Below, piece after piece: positions 1-10,358 of a stretch of 64,000 nt of DNA (its first letter is position 1; every line of letters starts with the position of its first letter). The notes beneath the pieces were generated by a model. It was not told where the DNA came from and made no database searches. It worked only from the letters and a program-made list of their open reading frames with translations. The translations under genes were made by a program, and so were the position numbers. This stretch comes from Billgrantia azerbaijanica (GTDB taxonomy: Bacteria > Pseudomonadota > Gammaproteobacteria > Pseudomonadales > Halomonadaceae), in assembly GCA_004551485.1 (NCBI GenBank), contig SBLD01000001.1, positions 290,424 to 354,423 on the forward strand. Direction: 5' to 3'.

Positions 1-1167
<1,167 letters not shown>

Positions 1168-1333
1168 CGCCGTGTCGCCACGTCGTGGCCGGGGCTTGCC
1201 GTTGCGGCCTGCCCGCCACTGCGAGAACACGGGCAGTGCTTGAAAAGCGTCCAAGTGACCTTACCTTGATTCATGCAGCCCGCAGATGGCTGCGTGACCG
1301 TCAACCGCAGTTGTCGGTTGGGAGGGAGGTACG

Positions 1334-1702
1334 ATGAATGCCATGCAGTTCAAGACGCACTGGCGTGACTGGTTGATGTTGCTGTTCGGTGTCTGGCTGG
1401 TGGTATCGCCCTTCGTCTTCGGGCATGCCGAGTCCGGTGCCGGCATGGTGCTGTGGGCACCGGTACTGCTAGGCGTGGCGGTGATCGTCTTCGCGATCGC
1501 CGTGCTCAGGAAGACCCAGGTGTGGGAGGAGTGGATCCTGTTCGCCTTGGGTGTCGCGTTGGTGGCCGCACCCTTCCTGCTGGGCTACGCCGGCGTCACC
1601 CTGGCCATGTGGAACAGCGTCATCATGGGGCTGCTGGTCGGCGCCGACGCCGCCTGGTCGCTGTTCGAGCTGACCCACCACGGCGGCAAGAAGGCGGCCT
1701 GA
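1334..1702 (+). CDS. SPW-repeat membrane protein
   Basis: A 122-residue protein with four predicted membrane helices arranged as two similar halves. The first half contains WRDWLMLLFGVWLVVSPFVFG and the second EEWILFALGVALVAAPFLLGY, the layout of the SPW repeat family (PF03779), whose function is not established. The start follows a good ribosome site (GGGAGGGAGGT, 7 bases before ATG). It stands alone and is closed by an intrinsic terminator. A role in envelope physiology is only a guess. Confidence 0.82.
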   Translation: MNAMQFKTHWRDWLMLLFGVWLVVSPFVFGHAESGAGMVLWAPVLLGVAVIVFAIAVLRKTQVWEEWILFALGVALVAAPFLLGYAGVTLAMWNSVIMGLLVGADAAWSLFELTHHGGKKAA

Positions 1703-1734
1703 AGCCGCCACGTCCATGACGTCATACGAGGAGA

Positions 1735-1761
1735 GAAGGGGGCCAAGGCCCCCTTCTTTTT
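1735..1761 (+). terminator. Rho-independent terminator after SPW-repeat gene
   Basis: A perfect 10-bp stem GAAGGGGGCC / GGCCCCCTTC with a 2-base apex AA, followed directly by TTTTT. It lies 33 bases after the SPW-repeat stop codon and before the creatininase-family gene. Confidence 0.88.
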
Positions 1762-1832
1762 GCACGAGCCGGTGATCCTGCGACACTACCCTCACCAAGA
1801 CGCCGCCCGCCGGGCACCCGGGAGAGAGATCG

Positions 1833-2573
1833 ATGAGACTGCAACACGCCACCTGGCAGGAGGTCGAGGCCTACCTGCAGCGCTCGACGGGCATCATCCT
1901 GCCCATCGGGTCCACCGAGCAGCACGGCCCCAACGGGCTGCTCGGCACCGACGCCATCTGCCCCGAGACGATCGCCTGGGCACTGGGCGAACGCCACGAC
2001 GTGCTGGTGGGCCCGACCCAGAACCTGGGCATGGCGCAGCATCACCTGGCCTTTCCGGGCACCATCAGCCTGCGCCCCAGCACCCTGGTGGCGGTGCTGC
2101 GCGACACCATCCTGTCGCTGGCGCGCCACGGCTTCACCCACCTGTTCTTCCTCAACGGCCACGGCGGCAACATCGCCAGTGTGAACGCGGCCTTCGCCGA
2201 GGTGCTCGCCGAGCGCAGCCTGCAGCGGCAGGGCGGCCAGCTGGAGCTGACGCTCCATAACTGGTTCGCCGGGCGGCGCGGGCGCGAGCTGGCCGAGTCG
2301 CTGTACGGCGATGCCGAGGGCGGCCATGCCACCCCCTCCGAGGTGTCGCTCTCCTGGTTCGCCTGCCCCGCGGCGGTCAAGACGGCAATCCCCTCGCCCC
2401 ACGTGGCGCCCAAGGGCAGCGCCCGGTGCGATGCCGACGAGTTCCGCCGCCGCTTTCCCGACGGCCGCATGGGCTCCGCTCCCTCGCTGGCCAGCGTCGA
2501 GCACGGTGAACGCTTCCTCGAGGCCGGCGTCGAGGATGCCTGGGAGGCCTACCGGGCCTTCACGGAGGCCTGA
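1833..2573 (+). CDS. Creatininase-family amidohydrolase
   Basis: 246 residues, the usual length for the creatininase/creatinine amidohydrolase family (PF02633). Metal-ligand motifs are present: GSTEQHG with Glu29 and His31, Asp40 in LGTDA, NGHGGN near residue 108 and a later acidic GDAEGGHATPSE segment. Members are dinuclear metal amidohydrolases acting on creatinine, formamide-type rings or mycofactocin precursor peptides, so the substrate cannot be read from sequence. GGGAGAGAG precedes the ATG. It is followed closely by an alpha/beta hydrolase gene but the two need not act together. Confidence 0.85.
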   Translation: MRLQHATWQEVEAYLQRSTGIILPIGSTEQHGPNGLLGTDAICPETIAWALGERHDVLVGPTQNLGMAQHHLAFPGTISLRPSTLVAVLRDTILSLARHGFTHLFFLNGHGGNIASVNAAFAEVLAERSLQRQGGQLELTLHNWFAGRRGRELAESLYGDAEGGHATPSEVSLSWFACPAAVKTAIPSPHVAPKGSARCDADEFRRRFPDGRMGSAPSLASVEHGERFLEAGVEDAWEAYRAFTEA

Positions 2574-2615
2574 CATGGCCGTGGCCAGCGACCGCCGGGG
2601 CGGCTAGGGGGCGGC

Positions 2616-3446
2616 GTGCTGCGCGTCCTGGGCACCCTGCTGCTGGCCTATGCCCTGGTGGTGGCGCTCGCCTGGGCCTTCCAGTCGCGGCTGCTCTACC
2701 TGCCCTACGTGGGGCGCGAGCTCGTCGGCACGCCGAGCGACATCGGCCTCGACTGGGAGGCGGTGAGGCTTCGCACCAGCGACGGTCTCACCCTGGGGGC
2801 GTGGTGGGTGCCGGCCGAGCCGGCGCGGGCCACGCTGCTCTTCTTTCACGGTAACGCCGGTAATATCTCCCACCGCCTCGCCTCGCTCCGCCAGTTCCAT
2901 CGCCTGGGGCTCTCGGTGCTGATCCTCGACTACCGCGGCTACGGCAACAGCGAAGGGCGTCCCTCGGAGGCCGGCACCGCGCGCGATGCCCGCGCCGCCT
3001 GGCGCTGGCTGGTCGAGCGGCGCGGTTTCGACCCCGGCGAGATCGTGCTCTTCGGGCGTTCGCTCGGGGCGGGCGTCGCCGCCGAGCTGGCCGCCGCGCT
3101 GCCCGCGGGGCCGGCGGCGGTGATCCTGGAGTCGCCGTTCCGTTCGGTTCCCAAGCTCGGCCAGCGGCTCTATCCTTTCCTGCCGATACGCTGGCTGGCA
3201 CGATTCGATTACGATGTCGAGACGCAGGTGGCGCAGCTCGCGGCGCCGCTGCTGGTGATCCACAGCCGGGATGACGAGATCATCCCCTTCGACGAGGGGC
3301 GGGCCGTGTTCGCGGCGGCCCGCGAACCCAAGGCGCTGCTGGTGATCCGCGGTGGCCACAACACCGGCTTTCTCGACAGCGAGCCGGAGTACTCCGCCGG
3401 CATCGCCGCGTTTCTCGACGACCACGTCGAGACGCGGCGTCGCTGA
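2616..3446 (+). CDS. Alpha/beta hydrolase, BEM46-like membrane-anchored
   Basis: 276 residues from a GTG start that follows TAGGGGGCGG. An N-terminal hydrophobic helix (about residues 2-22) suggests inner-membrane anchoring. The alpha/beta hydrolase fold shows the oxyanion strand FFHGNAGN, the nucleophile elbow LFGRSLGAG with the catalytic Ser, an Asp in HSRDDEIIP and the catalytic His in RGGHNTGF. This is the serine aminopeptidase S33 / BEM46 group, mostly uncharacterised esterases or peptidases. It ends 50 bases before the next gene, an RND adaptor, so co-transcription is likely. Confidence 0.85.
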   Translation: MLRVLGTLLLAYALVVALAWAFQSRLLYLPYVGRELVGTPSDIGLDWEAVRLRTSDGLTLGAWWVPAEPARATLLFFHGNAGNISHRLASLRQFHRLGLSVLILDYRGYGNSEGRPSEAGTARDARAAWRWLVERRGFDPGEIVLFGRSLGAGVAAELAAALPAGPAAVILESPFRSVPKLGQRLYPFLPIRWLARFDYDVETQVAQLAAPLLVIHSRDDEIIPFDEGRAVFAAAREPKALLVIRGGHNTGFLDSEPEYSAGIAAFLDDHVETRRR

Positions 3447-3496
3447 ACGGCCCCGATGACCGACGCCGACACCCGTGCACCGACAAGGAACCGTCC

Positions 3497-4603
3497 ATGC
3501 TCCGTCGCCCCCCGACGTCCTACCTGCTGGCCGCCGCGCTGCTGCTGGGCCTGCTGCTGTGGCTCGCCTTCGGTGACCTGCAGCGCTTCCGCAGCGAGGC
3601 GCCGCCGGCGGCGCAGGGTGAGCGCTCGGCGCCCATGCGGGTCGAGTACCGCCTGAGCGAGGCCGAGGCCTACCGGCCGCAGCTGGTCGTCCAGGGCCAG
3701 CTCGAACCGGTTCACGAACTCGAGCTGCGCACCCGCCGGGCGGGGCGCGTGGCCGAACTGCCGGTGGCGCTCGGCGCGCGCGTGAGCGAGGGGGAGCGGC
3801 TGCTGCGCCTGGCGCCGGATGCCCTCGAGGCGCAGCTGGCACGCGCCGAGGCCCAGCTCGAGCAGGCCCGTGCGGCCCTCGCCGGCGCCGAGGAGCTGCG
3901 GCGTCGCGAGCTGATGTCGCGGCCCGACCTGCTGCGCCGGCGGGCCGACGTCAGCGCAGCGGCGGCCGAGGTGGCCGAGCTGCGCGAGTCGCTCGACCAG
4001 ACGCGCCTGACGGCGCCCTTCGCCGGGGTGCTCGACCGCCTCGACGTCGAGCCTGGCGAGGTGCTGCAGGCGGGGGACACCTTCGGGCGCCTGGTGGACG
4101 ACCGGCGGCTCACGGCGAGCGCCTGGGTGGCCCAGCGCGAGGTGCTGGGCCTCGAACCGGGGCAGGGCGTCGAGGCGACGCTGCTGGACGGTTCGCGCCT
4201 CGAAGGCACCCTGACCCACGTGGCCCGTCGCGCCGATCCCGCCACGCGCACCTTCTACCTCGAGGCGACCCTCGACAACCCCGAGCGCCGCCGGCTGGCC
4301 GGCGCCAGCGCCACCCTGTCGATCACCCGCGACACGCGCCGGGTGCATCGCCTGTCGCCGGCGCTGCTGGTGCTCGACGACGCGGGCGAGCTTGCCGTGA
4401 AGCACCTCGATGGCGACGACCGCGTGGTGGTCTCGCGCGTCACCCTGGTGGATGCCAATGCCGAGGCGGCGCGCGTCGCCGGGCTGCCCGAGCGGGTGCG
4501 GCTGATCACCCTGGGCGGCGGTTTCGTCACGGCGGGCGAGCGGGTCACCGCCGTGACCGATACGGCGGTGGCCGCCGACGGCGGCACCGGGGGAGCGAAC
4601 TGA
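3497..4603 (+). CDS. RND efflux periplasmic adaptor (HlyD/AcrA family)
   Basis: 368 residues. An uncleaved or signal-like N-terminal helix (about residues 9-26) precedes a lipoyl half, an alpha-helical hairpin rich in Ala/Glu/Arg (about 115-170), the second lipoyl half (TAPFAGVLDRLDVEPGEVLQAGD) and beta-barrel/membrane-proximal domains. No lipobox is present. It is separated by 2 bases from the RND permease gene and must be its partner. Adaptors bridge the inner-membrane pump and an outer-membrane channel; no channel gene is adjacent, so the pump probably borrows one. Confidence 0.9.
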   Translation: MLRRPPTSYLLAAALLLGLLLWLAFGDLQRFRSEAPPAAQGERSAPMRVEYRLSEAEAYRPQLVVQGQLEPVHELELRTRRAGRVAELPVALGARVSEGERLLRLAPDALEAQLARAEAQLEQARAALAGAEELRRRELMSRPDLLRRRADVSAAAAEVAELRESLDQTRLTAPFAGVLDRLDVEPGEVLQAGDTFGRLVDDRRLTASAWVAQREVLGLEPGQGVEATLLDGSRLEGTLTHVARRADPATRTFYLEATLDNPERRRLAGASATLSITRDTRRVHRLSPALLVLDDAGELAVKHLDGDDRVVVSRVTLVDANAEAARVAGLPERVRLITLGGGFVTAGERVTAVTDTAVAADGGTGGAN

Positions 4604-4605
4604 GC

Positions 4606-7600
4606 ATGCGCACCCTGATCGAGGCCGCGCTGGATCGTTCGCGCACTACCCTGCTGCTGCTGATCGCCCTGCTGCTGGCCGGTCTCGCCGCCTGGCAGGC
4701 GGTGCCCAAGGAGGCCAATCCCGACGTTCCCATCCCCATGATCTACGTCTCGCTGGCGCTGGAGGGGGTGAGCCCCGAGGATGGCGAGCGGCTGCTGGTG
4801 CGGCCCATGGAGCAGGAACTGCGCACCATCGAGGGGGTGCGCAAGATGACCTCCCAGGCGAGCCAGGGCCACGCCTCGGTGACCCTGGAGTTCGACGCCG
4901 GCTTCGACCCGCGCCAGGCGCTCGCCGACGTGCGCGAGAAGGTCGACATCGCCAACGCCGAGCTGCCCGACGAGGCCGAGGAGCCGCGGGTCATCGAGGT
5001 CAACGTGGGGCTCTTCCCGGTGCTGTCGCTGGGCCTCTCCGGCCCGCTGGAGGAGGCCGAGCGCCTTGCCGTGGCGCGCCGCCTCCAGGACGCCATCGAG
5101 AGCCTCCCCCAGGTGCTGGAGGTGGAGATCGCCGGCGAGCGCGAGGAGCTGCTCGAGGTGGTGGTCGACCCGCTGGTGCTGGAGAGCTACGGCGTCGACT
5201 TCGCGACCCTCTTCAACCTGGTGACGCGCAACAACCGCCTGGTGGCGGCCGGCAGCCTGGATACCGGCGCCGGCCGCGCGCCGGTCAAGGTGCCGGGGGT
5301 GATCGAGTCGCTCGCCGACGTGCTGGAGATGCCGGTGAAGGTCGACGGCGACCGCGTGGTCACCTTCGGCGACGTGGGCTGGATCCGCCCGACCTTCAAG
5401 GACCCCGAGGGGTTTGCGCGCATCGACGGCGAGCCGGCGCTGGTGCTGGAGATCTCCAAGCGGGCCGGGGCCAACCTGATCGCTACCGTCGCGGGGGTGC
5501 GCGAGGTGTTCGAAGCGGCCCGCGAGCGGCTGCCCGAGCGGCTCAGCGTGACCACCATCCTCGACCAGTCCGAGATGGTCGAGGAGGTGCTCGCGGAGCT
5601 GCTCAACAACGTGATCACCGCCGTGGTGCTGGTGCTGGTGGTGATCCTCGCCGCCATGGGGGCGCGCACCGCCCTGATGGTGGGCCTGACCATCCCCGGC
5701 GCCTTCCTCACCGGCATCCTGCTGATCTGGGCCATCGGCTACACCCTCAACATCGTGGTGCTCTTCTCGCTGATCCTCGTTGCCGGGCTGCTGGTCGACG
5801 GCGCCATCGTGGTCAGCGAGCTGGCCGACCGCCACCTGCGCGAGGGCCAGGCGCCGCGCCAGGCGTGGGTCAACGCCGCCCATCGCATGAGCTGGCCGGT
5901 GATCGCTTCCACCGCCACCACGCTGGCGGTGTTCGTGCCGCTGCTGTTCTGGCCCGGGGTGGTGGGCGAGTTCATGAAGTACCTGCCGGCCACGGTGATC
6001 CTGTGCCTGCTGGCGTCGCTCGCCATGGCGCTGATCTTCCTGCCCACCCTGGGCGGCGTTCTCACCCGGCGCGTGGCGGTGCCGGTGGCCCCGGAGGCGC
6101 TGGTCACGACCGGCGGGCGGCTCTACCGCCGGGTGCTCGCGCACCTGCTCGCCCGGCCCTGGCTGACGCTCTCGCTGGCGCTGCTGGTGATGGCGGTCAT
6201 CTATGCCGGCTATGCGCGCTTCAACCACGGCGTGGAGTTCTTCCCCGAGATCGAGCCGGACACGGCCCAGGTGATGGTGCGGGCCCGCGGCGACTACTCG
6301 GCGGCGGAGAAGGATGCCGTGGTGCGGCGCGTGGAGGCGCGGCTGGCCGGCATGAGCGAGGTGGAGGCGCTCTACGCGCGCTCCTACGCCGTGCCCAACG
6401 AGCAACTCGGCAGCGATGTCATCGGCACGGTGCAGTTCCAGCTCATCGACTGGCACCGGCGCCGCCCCGCGCGTCGCATCATGGACGAGATGGCGGCGCG
6501 CACGGCCGACCTGCCGGGGGTGATGCTGGAGTTCCGCGAGCAGGAGGCGGGCCCCGGCGCCGGCAAGCCGATCCAGCTCGAGGTGAGCGGCGACGACGAG
6601 GCGCAGATCCTCGCCGTGGTCGACGCCCTGCGCCGCGACATGGCGCGCCTGGGGGGCTTCCGCGACATCGAGGACAACCGCAGCCTGCCCGGCGTGGAGT
6701 GGCGGCTCAACGTCGACCGCGAGGCGGCGGCGCGCATGGGGGCGGACGTGGCGGCGGTGGGCAGCGCCGTGCAGCTCGTCACCACCGGGCTGCAGGTGGC
6801 GAGCTACCGCCCGGCGCGCGCCCGCGACGAGGTGGACATCCGCGTGCGCCTGCCCGAGCAGTGGCGCTCACTGGACCAGTTGGGACGGCTGACGCTCAAC
6901 ACGCCGCGCGGCCAGGTGCCGATCTCGCACTTCGCCACGCTCGAGCCGGCGCCCAAGGTCGGCACCCTGCAACGCATCGACGGGCGCCGCGCCATCACCC
7001 TGGCGGCGGATGTCGCCGAGGGCCATCAGGTGGACGAGCGGCTCTCCGCCCTGCTCGAGGCCGCCGCGCCACCCCCGGAGGGGGTGAGCGTCGGCGTGGC
7101 CGGCGAGCAGGAGGACCAGGAGCAGGCGGCGCGCTTTCTCACCACGGCCTTCTTCGTCGCCGTCGGCCTGATGGCGCTCATCCTGGTCACCCAGTTCAAC
7201 AGCCTCTACCAGGCGGCGCTGGTGCTCTCGGCGATCGTCTTCTCCACGGCGGGCGTGCTGCTGGGGCTGCTGGTCAACGGCGAGCCCTTCGGCATCGTCA
7301 TGGTGGGGATGGGCATCATCGCCCTGGCGGGGATCGTGGTGAACAACAACATCGTGCTGATCGACACCTACAACCAGCTGCGCCGCGAGGGGCTGCCACC
7401 GCGCGAGGCGGCGCTGGAAGCCGGCGGGCTGCGCCTGCGCCCGGTGCTGCTCACCGCAGTGACCACGGTGCTGGGGCTCATGCCCATGGTGCTCGAGGTC
7501 AACGTCGACCTGCTGACGCCGAGCCTGGGGCTGGGCGCGCCCTCCACCCAGTGGTGGACGCAGCTCTCCAGCGCCATCGCCGGCGGGCTGACCTTCGCCA

Positions 7601-7668
7601 CCGGGCTGACGCTGCTGCTCACGCCCTGCCTGCTGGTGCTGCGGATCGGGCCCGTGAAGGCCCGATGA
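4606..7668 (+). CDS. RND efflux permease (HAE1-like) with unusual proton-relay residues
   Basis: 1020 residues with the 12-helix RND layout: a TM1 segment at 12-31, the large periplasmic loops, helices clustered around 340-500 and 840-1010. The TM4 relay, DD in AcrB (Asp407/Asp408), reads LLVDGAIVVSELADR, and the TM10 position of AcrB Lys940 reads VVNNNIVLID, so one Asp and the Lys are replaced. It may use a different coupling residue set, as some other RND subfamilies do. The gene is coupled to the upstream adaptor. The substrate is unknown. Confidence 0.9.
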   Translation: MRTLIEAALDRSRTTLLLLIALLLAGLAAWQAVPKEANPDVPIPMIYVSLALEGVSPEDGERLLVRPMEQELRTIEGVRKMTSQASQGHASVTLEFDAGFDPRQALADVREKVDIANAELPDEAEEPRVIEVNVGLFPVLSLGLSGPLEEAERLAVARRLQDAIESLPQVLEVEIAGEREELLEVVVDPLVLESYGVDFATLFNLVTRNNRLVAAGSLDTGAGRAPVKVPGVIESLADVLEMPVKVDGDRVVTFGDVGWIRPTFKDPEGFARIDGEPALVLEISKRAGANLIATVAGVREVFEAARERLPERLSVTTILDQSEMVEEVLAELLNNVITAVVLVLVVILAAMGARTALMVGLTIPGAFLTGILLIWAIGYTLNIVVLFSLILVAGLLVDGAIVVSELADRHLREGQAPRQAWVNAAHRMSWPVIASTATTLAVFVPLLFWPGVVGEFMKYLPATVILCLLASLAMALIFLPTLGGVLTRRVAVPVAPEALVTTGGRLYRRVLAHLLARPWLTLSLALLVMAVIYAGYARFNHGVEFFPEIEPDTAQVMVRARGDYSAAEKDAVVRRVEARLAGMSEVEALYARSYAVPNEQLGSDVIGTVQFQLIDWHRRRPARRIMDEMAARTADLPGVMLEFREQEAGPGAGKPIQLEVSGDDEAQILAVVDALRRDMARLGGFRDIEDNRSLPGVEWRLNVDREAAARMGADVAAVGSAVQLVTTGLQVASYRPARARDEVDIRVRLPEQWRSLDQLGRLTLNTPRGQVPISHFATLEPAPKVGTLQRIDGRRAITLAADVAEGHQVDERLSALLEAAAPPPEGVSVGVAGEQEDQEQAARFLTTAFFVAVGLMALILVTQFNSLYQAALVLSAIVFSTAGVLLGLLVNGEPFGIVMVGMGIIALAGIVVNNNIVLIDTYNQLRREGLPPREAALEAGGLRLRPVLLTAVTTVLGLMPMVLEVNVDLLTPSLGLGAPSTQWWTQLSSAIAGGLTFATGLTLLLTPCLLVLRIGPVKAR
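7645..7666. terminator. Hairpin at convergent gene ends (terminator-like)
   Basis: An 8-bp perfect stem ATCGGGCC / GGCCCGAT with 6-base loop sits on the last codons of the RND permease and 9 bases from the end of the convergent yebC-family gene. There is no T tract, so its terminator role is uncertain. Confidence 0.35.
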
Positions 7669-7674
7669 ACGGGC

Positions 7675-8406
7675 CTACTCGGCGGCTTCGGTCAGCTCGG
7701 CGTTGTGGAAGACCCGCTGCACGTCGTCGCAGTCCTCGAGGGTGTCGATGAGCTTCTCGAACATCGCCACGTCGTCGCCCTCGACCGGGGTGGTGGTCTG
7801 CGGCACGAACTGGATCTCGTCGACCTCGAAGTCGAGCTCGCCGAAGGCGTCGAGCAGCGCCTGCTTGGCCTTGGCGTACTCGGTGTGGGGGGCGAAGACG
7901 GTGATGCGGCCCGCCTCGTTCTCGATGTCGGTGACATCGACATCGGCCTCCATCAGCGCCTCGAGCGCGGCCTCCTCGTCGTCACCCGCGTAGGCGAGGA
8001 TGGCGCAGTGGTCGAACATGTGGCTCACGCTGCCCGGGGTGCCGAGCTTGCTCTTGGCCTTGTTGAAGCAGGCGCGCACGTCGCCGAAGGTGCGGTTGGG
8101 GTTGTCGGTCAGGCAGTCGACGATGACCATGCAGTTGCCCGGCCCGAAGCCCTCGTAGCGCGCCGGGGAGTAGTCCTCGCCGCCCACGCCGCTGGCCTTG
8201 TCCAGCGCCTTGTCGATCACGTGTGCCGGCACCTGGTCCTTCTTGGCGCGTTCGATCAGCCCGCGCAGCGCCAGGTTGCCGTTGGGGTCGGTGCCGCCCT
8301 GCTTGGCGCAGACGTAGATCTCGCGGCCGTACTTGCTGTACACCTTGGTCTTGGCGGCGGCCGTCTTGGCCATGGATTCCTTGCGGTTCTGGAAGGCCCT
8401 GCCCAT
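7675..8406 (-). CDS. YebC/PmpR-family regulator
   Basis: 243 residues, normal for the family (PF01709). The N-terminal segment contains [24 protein letters not shown] and the conserved [23 protein letters not shown], followed by the ferredoxin-like domains. Family members were described as DNA-binding regulators, and recent work ties YebC-type proteins to relief of ribosome stalling at proline stretches. The Lys-rich N-terminus and the [10 protein letters not shown] variant match the YeeN-like subgroup rather than the canonical WANIKHRK-type YebC. It ends 6 bases from the convergent RND permease gene. Confidence 0.88.
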   Translation of the reverse strand: MGRAFQNRKESMAKTAAAKTKVYSKYGREIYVCAKQGGTDPNGNLALRGLIERAKKDQVPAHVIDKALDKASGVGGEDYSPARYEGFGPGNCMVIVDCLTDNPNRTFGDVRACFNKAKSKLGTPGSVSHMFDHCAILAYAGDDEEAALEALMEADVDVTDIENEAGRITVFAPHTEYAKAKQALLDAFGELDFEVDEIQFVPQTTTPVEGDDVAMFEKLIDTLEDCDDVQRVFHNAELTEAAE

Positions 8407-8556
8407 TGCATTGTCCTGTGACGTCGATACACGTGCGGGATTCTACGAGACGTCGCGGGGCGCGAACAGCCCTATTTGGTGTGCCCGGCGTGTCGCCTGA
8501 CGCGGGTCATGACTACACTCAGCCCAATCGCGTCGCCACGTTTCCGGGAGGCCCGC

Positions 8557-9741
8557 ATGGATCATCTCGCCTACCGCCACGTCCTCGCCGAGCACCTCGC
8601 CGGGAGCGAGCTGCCGTTCCCGCCCGCCGAGTTCGCCACGCGCCGCGAGCGGGTGCGCCGGGCCATGGGGGCGGCGGGGCTAGAGGCATTGCTGCTCACC
8701 GACCCGGCGGACCTCTTCTACCTGACCGGCTACCACACCTTCGAGGTCTCGGTGTACGCCTGCCTGGTCGTCACGCCCGAGCGCCTGGTGCTGCAGGTGC
8801 CCTCCATCGAGACGGGGCCGGCGGTGGTCACCGCCACGGTGGACGAGATCCTCGGCTACCGCTGGGAGAACCTCGAGGAGGTGATCGACCCGCTCGCCGA
8901 GACGCTCGCGCCGTGCCGCACCATCGGCCTGGACGCCTTCGGCGCCGGGCTGCGCTTCGGGGTGATCCGCGAACTGCGCTCGCGCCTCGGCGCCGGGCGC
9001 TTTCGCGACGACGGCGGCGCGCTGCTCGACGCCATCCGCATCGTCAAGACGCCCGCCGAGCTCGACTGCCTGCGCGAGAGCGCGCGCCTCACCGCGGTGG
9101 GCCTCGATGCCGCCGTGGCGGCGATCCAGCCCGGCGTCACCGACAACGAGGTGGCCGCGGAGGGGGCCCGGGCGCTGCTGGCGGCGGGCAGCGAGTTCAT
9201 GAGCCTGCAGCCCATCGTCACCACCGGGGCGCGCTCGAGCACCATTCACGTCAACCACAAGCGCACGCTGATCGGCGAGGACGAGCCGGTATTCCTCGAG
9301 TTCGGCGCCGCCTACCAGCGCTACACGGCGCCGATGATGCGCACCGCCGTGGCCGGCCGGGCGAGTGCCGAGATGCAGGCGGTGCGCGACCTGTGCCGCG
9401 CGCTCTACGAGACGCTGCTCGGCGAGCTGCGCCCCGGCAACACCTTCGACGCCGCCGCCCGCGCCGCCGAGGCGGTGCTCGCGCCCCAGGCCGAGCGGCT
9501 GTTCTTCTCCGGGGTGTTCGGCTACGCGGTGGGGGCGCAGTTCCCGCCCAGCTGGGTGGAGGGCACGGGCTACATCGCCCGTGGCCAGTCGCGCGAGTTC
9601 GCCGAGAACATGGTCTTCCACCTGCCGCTCTGCCTGCGCCTGCCGGGGCAGTGGGGTATCGGGCTCAGCGACACCGTGCGTGTCACCCCCACCGGCGGCG
9701 AGGCGCTGACGCACAACGACTGGCAGCTGCGGGAGGTCTGA
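8557..9741 (+). CDS. M24 (creatinase/ectoine-hydrolase-like) family protein without metal ligands
   Basis: 394 residues from the ATG after CGGGAGG; a longer in-frame extension upstream lacks a ribosome site. The N-terminal creatinase domain contains DLFYLTGYHTFE, the C-terminal pita-bread fold runs from about 155. Canonical M24 ligands are missing: the Asp-x11-Asp segment reads FLEFGAAYQRYTAPMMRT, the His site reads GYAVGAQFPPSW and the Glu sites read FHLPLC and GLSDT. The PPSW and FHLPL variants resemble the ectoine hydrolase/creatinase branch, which works without two metals. A C-N hydrolase on a small osmolyte-like substrate is possible; a peptidase is unlikely. Confidence 0.78.
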   Translation: MDHLAYRHVLAEHLAGSELPFPPAEFATRRERVRRAMGAAGLEALLLTDPADLFYLTGYHTFEVSVYACLVVTPERLVLQVPSIETGPAVVTATVDEILGYRWENLEEVIDPLAETLAPCRTIGLDAFGAGLRFGVIRELRSRLGAGRFRDDGGALLDAIRIVKTPAELDCLRESARLTAVGLDAAVAAIQPGVTDNEVAAEGARALLAAGSEFMSLQPIVTTGARSSTIHVNHKRTLIGEDEPVFLEFGAAYQRYTAPMMRTAVAGRASAEMQAVRDLCRALYETLLGELRPGNTFDAAARAAEAVLAPQAERLFFSGVFGYAVGAQFPPSWVEGTGYIARGQSREFAENMVFHLPLCLRLPGQWGIGLSDTVRVTPTGGEALTHNDWQLREV

Positions 9742-9822
9742 AGGCCCATGCTTTCCCATGTTGCGTGGCGCTGACTATGCTTGTCATCAGGTTCCCGAAG
9801 CTTCGATGACAGGGGGGTCGCC

Positions 9823-10278
9823 ATGTCCATGGAACGCGTGACGCAATTTCTCGACGAGCAGAGCGTCAAGTACGTCATCCTGCAGCACTCGCCCGCCTAC
9901 ACGGCGCAGGAGGTGGCCGCCGCCGTGCACGTGCCCGGCCGCCACTTCGCCAAGTGCGTGATGGTGAAGATCGACGGGCGGCTGGCCCTGGCGGTGCTGC
10001 CGGCCACCGACCACGTCGACCTCGACCGTATGGCCCAGTCGGTCGGCGCCCAGGCCGTCGAGCTGGCCAGCGAGTCGGACTTCGAGGACCGCTTCCCGGA
10101 GTGCGAGGTCGGGGCGATGCCGCCCTTCGGCAACCTCTTCGGCATGGAGGTGTTCGTCTCGCCCCACCTCACCGCGGCCGAACGCATCGCCTTCAATGCC
10201 GGCAGCCACACCGACGTCATGCAGCTCGCCTACGGGGACTTCCAGCGTCTGGTCAACCCGGTCGAAGTGGCGCTGTGA
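9823..10278 (+). CDS. YbaK/EbsC-type aminoacyl-tRNA deacylase
   Basis: 151 residues, one YbaK/prolyl-tRNA editing domain (PF04073). Recognisable blocks are VKYVILQHSPAYTAQEVA, the catalytic-region FAKCVMVKIDGRLALAVLPA with a conserved Lys, GAMPPFGNLFGMEVFVSP and FNAGSHTDVMQLAYGDF. Proteins of this type hydrolyse mischarged tRNA (Cys- or Ala-tRNA-Pro) in trans in the cytoplasm. The chosen ATG follows AGGGGGGTCGCC; an upstream in-frame ATG has no such site. Confidence 0.87.
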   Translation: MSMERVTQFLDEQSVKYVILQHSPAYTAQEVAAAVHVPGRHFAKCVMVKIDGRLALAVLPATDHVDLDRMAQSVGAQAVELASESDFEDRFPECEVGAMPPFGNLFGMEVFVSPHLTAAERIAFNAGSHTDVMQLAYGDFQRLVNPVEVAL

Positions 10279-10358
10279 AAAAAGAGGTGGCGCCGTGAGT
10301 CGCCGTCGCGCCGGGCACGGATGCCTCTCCGATATGGGCCCTGCTTGGGGGAAACGCC

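Noticed and set aside
4255-6456. 733-codon open frame on the minus strand opposite the first RND unit
   Set aside because: Same shadow effect. The plus strand encodes an intact RND permease with recognisable motifs.
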